In this document: positions 18,673-19,747 of the stretch, piece after piece | How positions within the stretch are numbered: position 1 is the stretch's first letter | Layout: each line of letters begins with the position of its first letter | Assembly: GCA_000697335.1 (NCBI GenBank) | Contig: JNEM01006604.1 | Span: 1 to 19,747 of the forward strand | DNA from: Conidiobolus incongruus B7586 | Taxonomy: Eukaryota; Entomophthoromycota; Entomophthoromycetes; Entomophthorales; Conidiobolaceae | Reading direction: 5' to 3' | DNA length: 19,747 nt | Program-made: the position numbers and the translations under genes | Notes under the pieces: model-generated | Told to the model about the DNA's origin: nothing | The model's input: only the letters and a program-made list of their open reading frames with translations | Database searches by the model: none

Positions 18673-19747
18673 TTAATAGTTTCCTTTATTATTAATAACT
18701 TTTTGCTATACTTTTAACAAAGATCTAACACTTAAAAAACAGTTCTTTTTATTAAAGACTGAAATTTGATGTTTCACAAACCAATTAAATTTTTCTGCAG
18801 AAATTTTCTTTCCTGTAAGCTAGTTTTTTAATTGCTTAAAGCAATTATAATCATATAAGTTATAATCTAAAGAATATACTAGATGTAGTAGTTTTTTCCA
18901 GTTATTTCTAATTAGAAAGGTTTTTACAGCTTTAAATTTATGAATTTTGTAATTATCATATAAAATAATAGGTTTTCTTAAATTATATTAAAAACACCAA
19001 TTAGAAATATTTTATTTAAAATAGCAATATAAATTTTATTATTAATTGATTTTCTTTTAAAAACTAAGTAAGAATAACATATACTATTATCATTTATTAT
19101 ATTAATTAACATTCACTTATTAACAAAATACCTATTTAAAGGGATTTATAGAGGGGGTTAATTTAACTTAATCTAATATTTTGATTTGTGTTTTAATAAA
19201 AGATTATACATAAAGATTTAAAATTCATCAATTGTAATTATTTGTTGTAAAAGTCTAGGCTTCTAGTAATATTTTAGTAAGTTTTATTTAGTAATAGCTA
19301 CTTTAGCTTTTTTTTAAGCTTTAGTTAAATTATAAGTTACCTATTTTATATTTTTATTTATTAATTTGAGTTTAAACTTTAATATATATAAAATATTTGT
19401 AAAACTAATATTAAAGTGCTTAGATAATTTTCTAGCTAAAATAAAAAAGTACTTTTCAATATATTTTTTTACTTTATTAATAATTGAAAGAGTAATAGTT
19501 AAAGTTAGTTTTTTAGATTTTAACAAGTTTTAGATAGTTTTTCTTTTAGCTTTAAAGTAATTTACCTAGTAATAAATTGTTAATTTAGATAATACTTTAT
19601 TACTAAAAGCTACTTGTAAATTTTAAATAATTTTAAAAGGCTTATGGTTAAGTTTTACTAATACTAAAATAAAAAACTTTTAATGATTATTATTTAGTTT
19701 AAGCATAATTAAATTAAACAACCAATTTTAAAAAATTAATTTTTTAA
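18673..19747 (-). mobile_element. Decayed mariner (Tc1/mariner, DD34D) transposon, cut by right edge
   Basis: Transposase remnant read on the minus strand, N-terminus to the right. Recognisable blocks in order: an HTH-like region with FKAKRKTI.NLLKSKKLTLT (~19490-19555), IINKVKKYIEKYFFILARKL (~19420-19480), TIDEF.IFMYN with the first catalytic Asp (19227-19229), KSINNKIYIAILNK (about 19010-19050), PIILYDNYKIHKFKAVKTFLIRNNW with the second Asp (18955-18957), and YSLDYNLYDYNCFKQLKN.LTGKKIS with the third Asp (18850-18852). The C-terminal end is KV.QKVINNKGNY. Exactly 34 residues separate the last two Asp, the mariner DD34D spacing. The copy is dead. At least ten codons are stops, mostly where the family has Trp or Gln, and one frame change lies just before the second Asp. 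The longest surviving open frame is 61 codons (19341-19526). Confidence 0.88.

Noticed and set aside
1-19747. Ciliate or other reassigned genetic code, suggested by the A+T-rich spacers and tubulin genes
   Set aside because: TAA and TAG occur only as terminal codons of the intact genes, never in frame. TAG and TGA interrupt only the pseudogene and transposon relics.
1-19747. CRISPR array, toxin-antitoxin module, or bacterial-type operon
   Set aside because: No regularly spaced repeats with unique spacers, no Shine-Dalgarno-linked gene runs, and clear eukaryotic gene content.

Overview
This window looks like nuclear DNA of a eukaryote with an extremely A+T-rich genome. By eye the spacers are well over 80% A+T, and the intronless coding regions stand out as GC-richer islands. 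The genes are monocistronic, lie on both strands, use the standard stop codons, and include eukaryotic-type tRNA genes without an encoded CCA. The alpha-tubulins lack the K40 acetylation lysine, a common state in fungi that have lost flagella. With a fungal-type GH47 mannosidase and decayed mariner transposons, this suggests an early-diverging, non-flagellated fungus. That placement is inference; the sequence alone does not fix the species.

Layout. 1-~655: the internal and N-terminal part of a badly decayed mariner transposase, minus strand, cut by the window edge. 2827-4158 (minus): a divergent but intact alpha-tubulin. 6572-7903 (minus): an alpha-tubulin pseudogene, sister to that gene. 8996-9417: a GC-richer non-coding island, possibly a solo-LTR-like relic. 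10899-12236 (minus) and 13095-14432 (plus): two near-identical canonical alpha-tubulins, head to head across an 858-bp shared promoter region. 14706-14778 (minus) and 17596-17668 (plus): two identical tRNA-Thr(AGU) genes, flanking and pointing away from a GH47 class I alpha-mannosidase (15375-16802, minus). 18673-19747: a second mariner copy in the same orientation as the first, also cut by the edge.

The main theme is an alpha-tubulin gene cluster at different stages of divergence. It holds two canonical, probably highly expressed copies that share a promoter region, one diverged isotype, and one dead copy. The most interesting regulatory signal is a 12-bp motif (AAATCCCATACT). It occurs once upstream of each canonical tubulin, in the same orientation relative to the gene and at almost the same distance from the start codon (-115/-104 and -118/-107). 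The mannosidase belongs to N-glycan trimming in the secretory pathway and has no evident functional link to the tubulins.

I found no CRISPR array, toxin system, biosynthetic cluster or clearly new multi-gene system. Most of the window is A+T-rich spacer in which I see no further gene.
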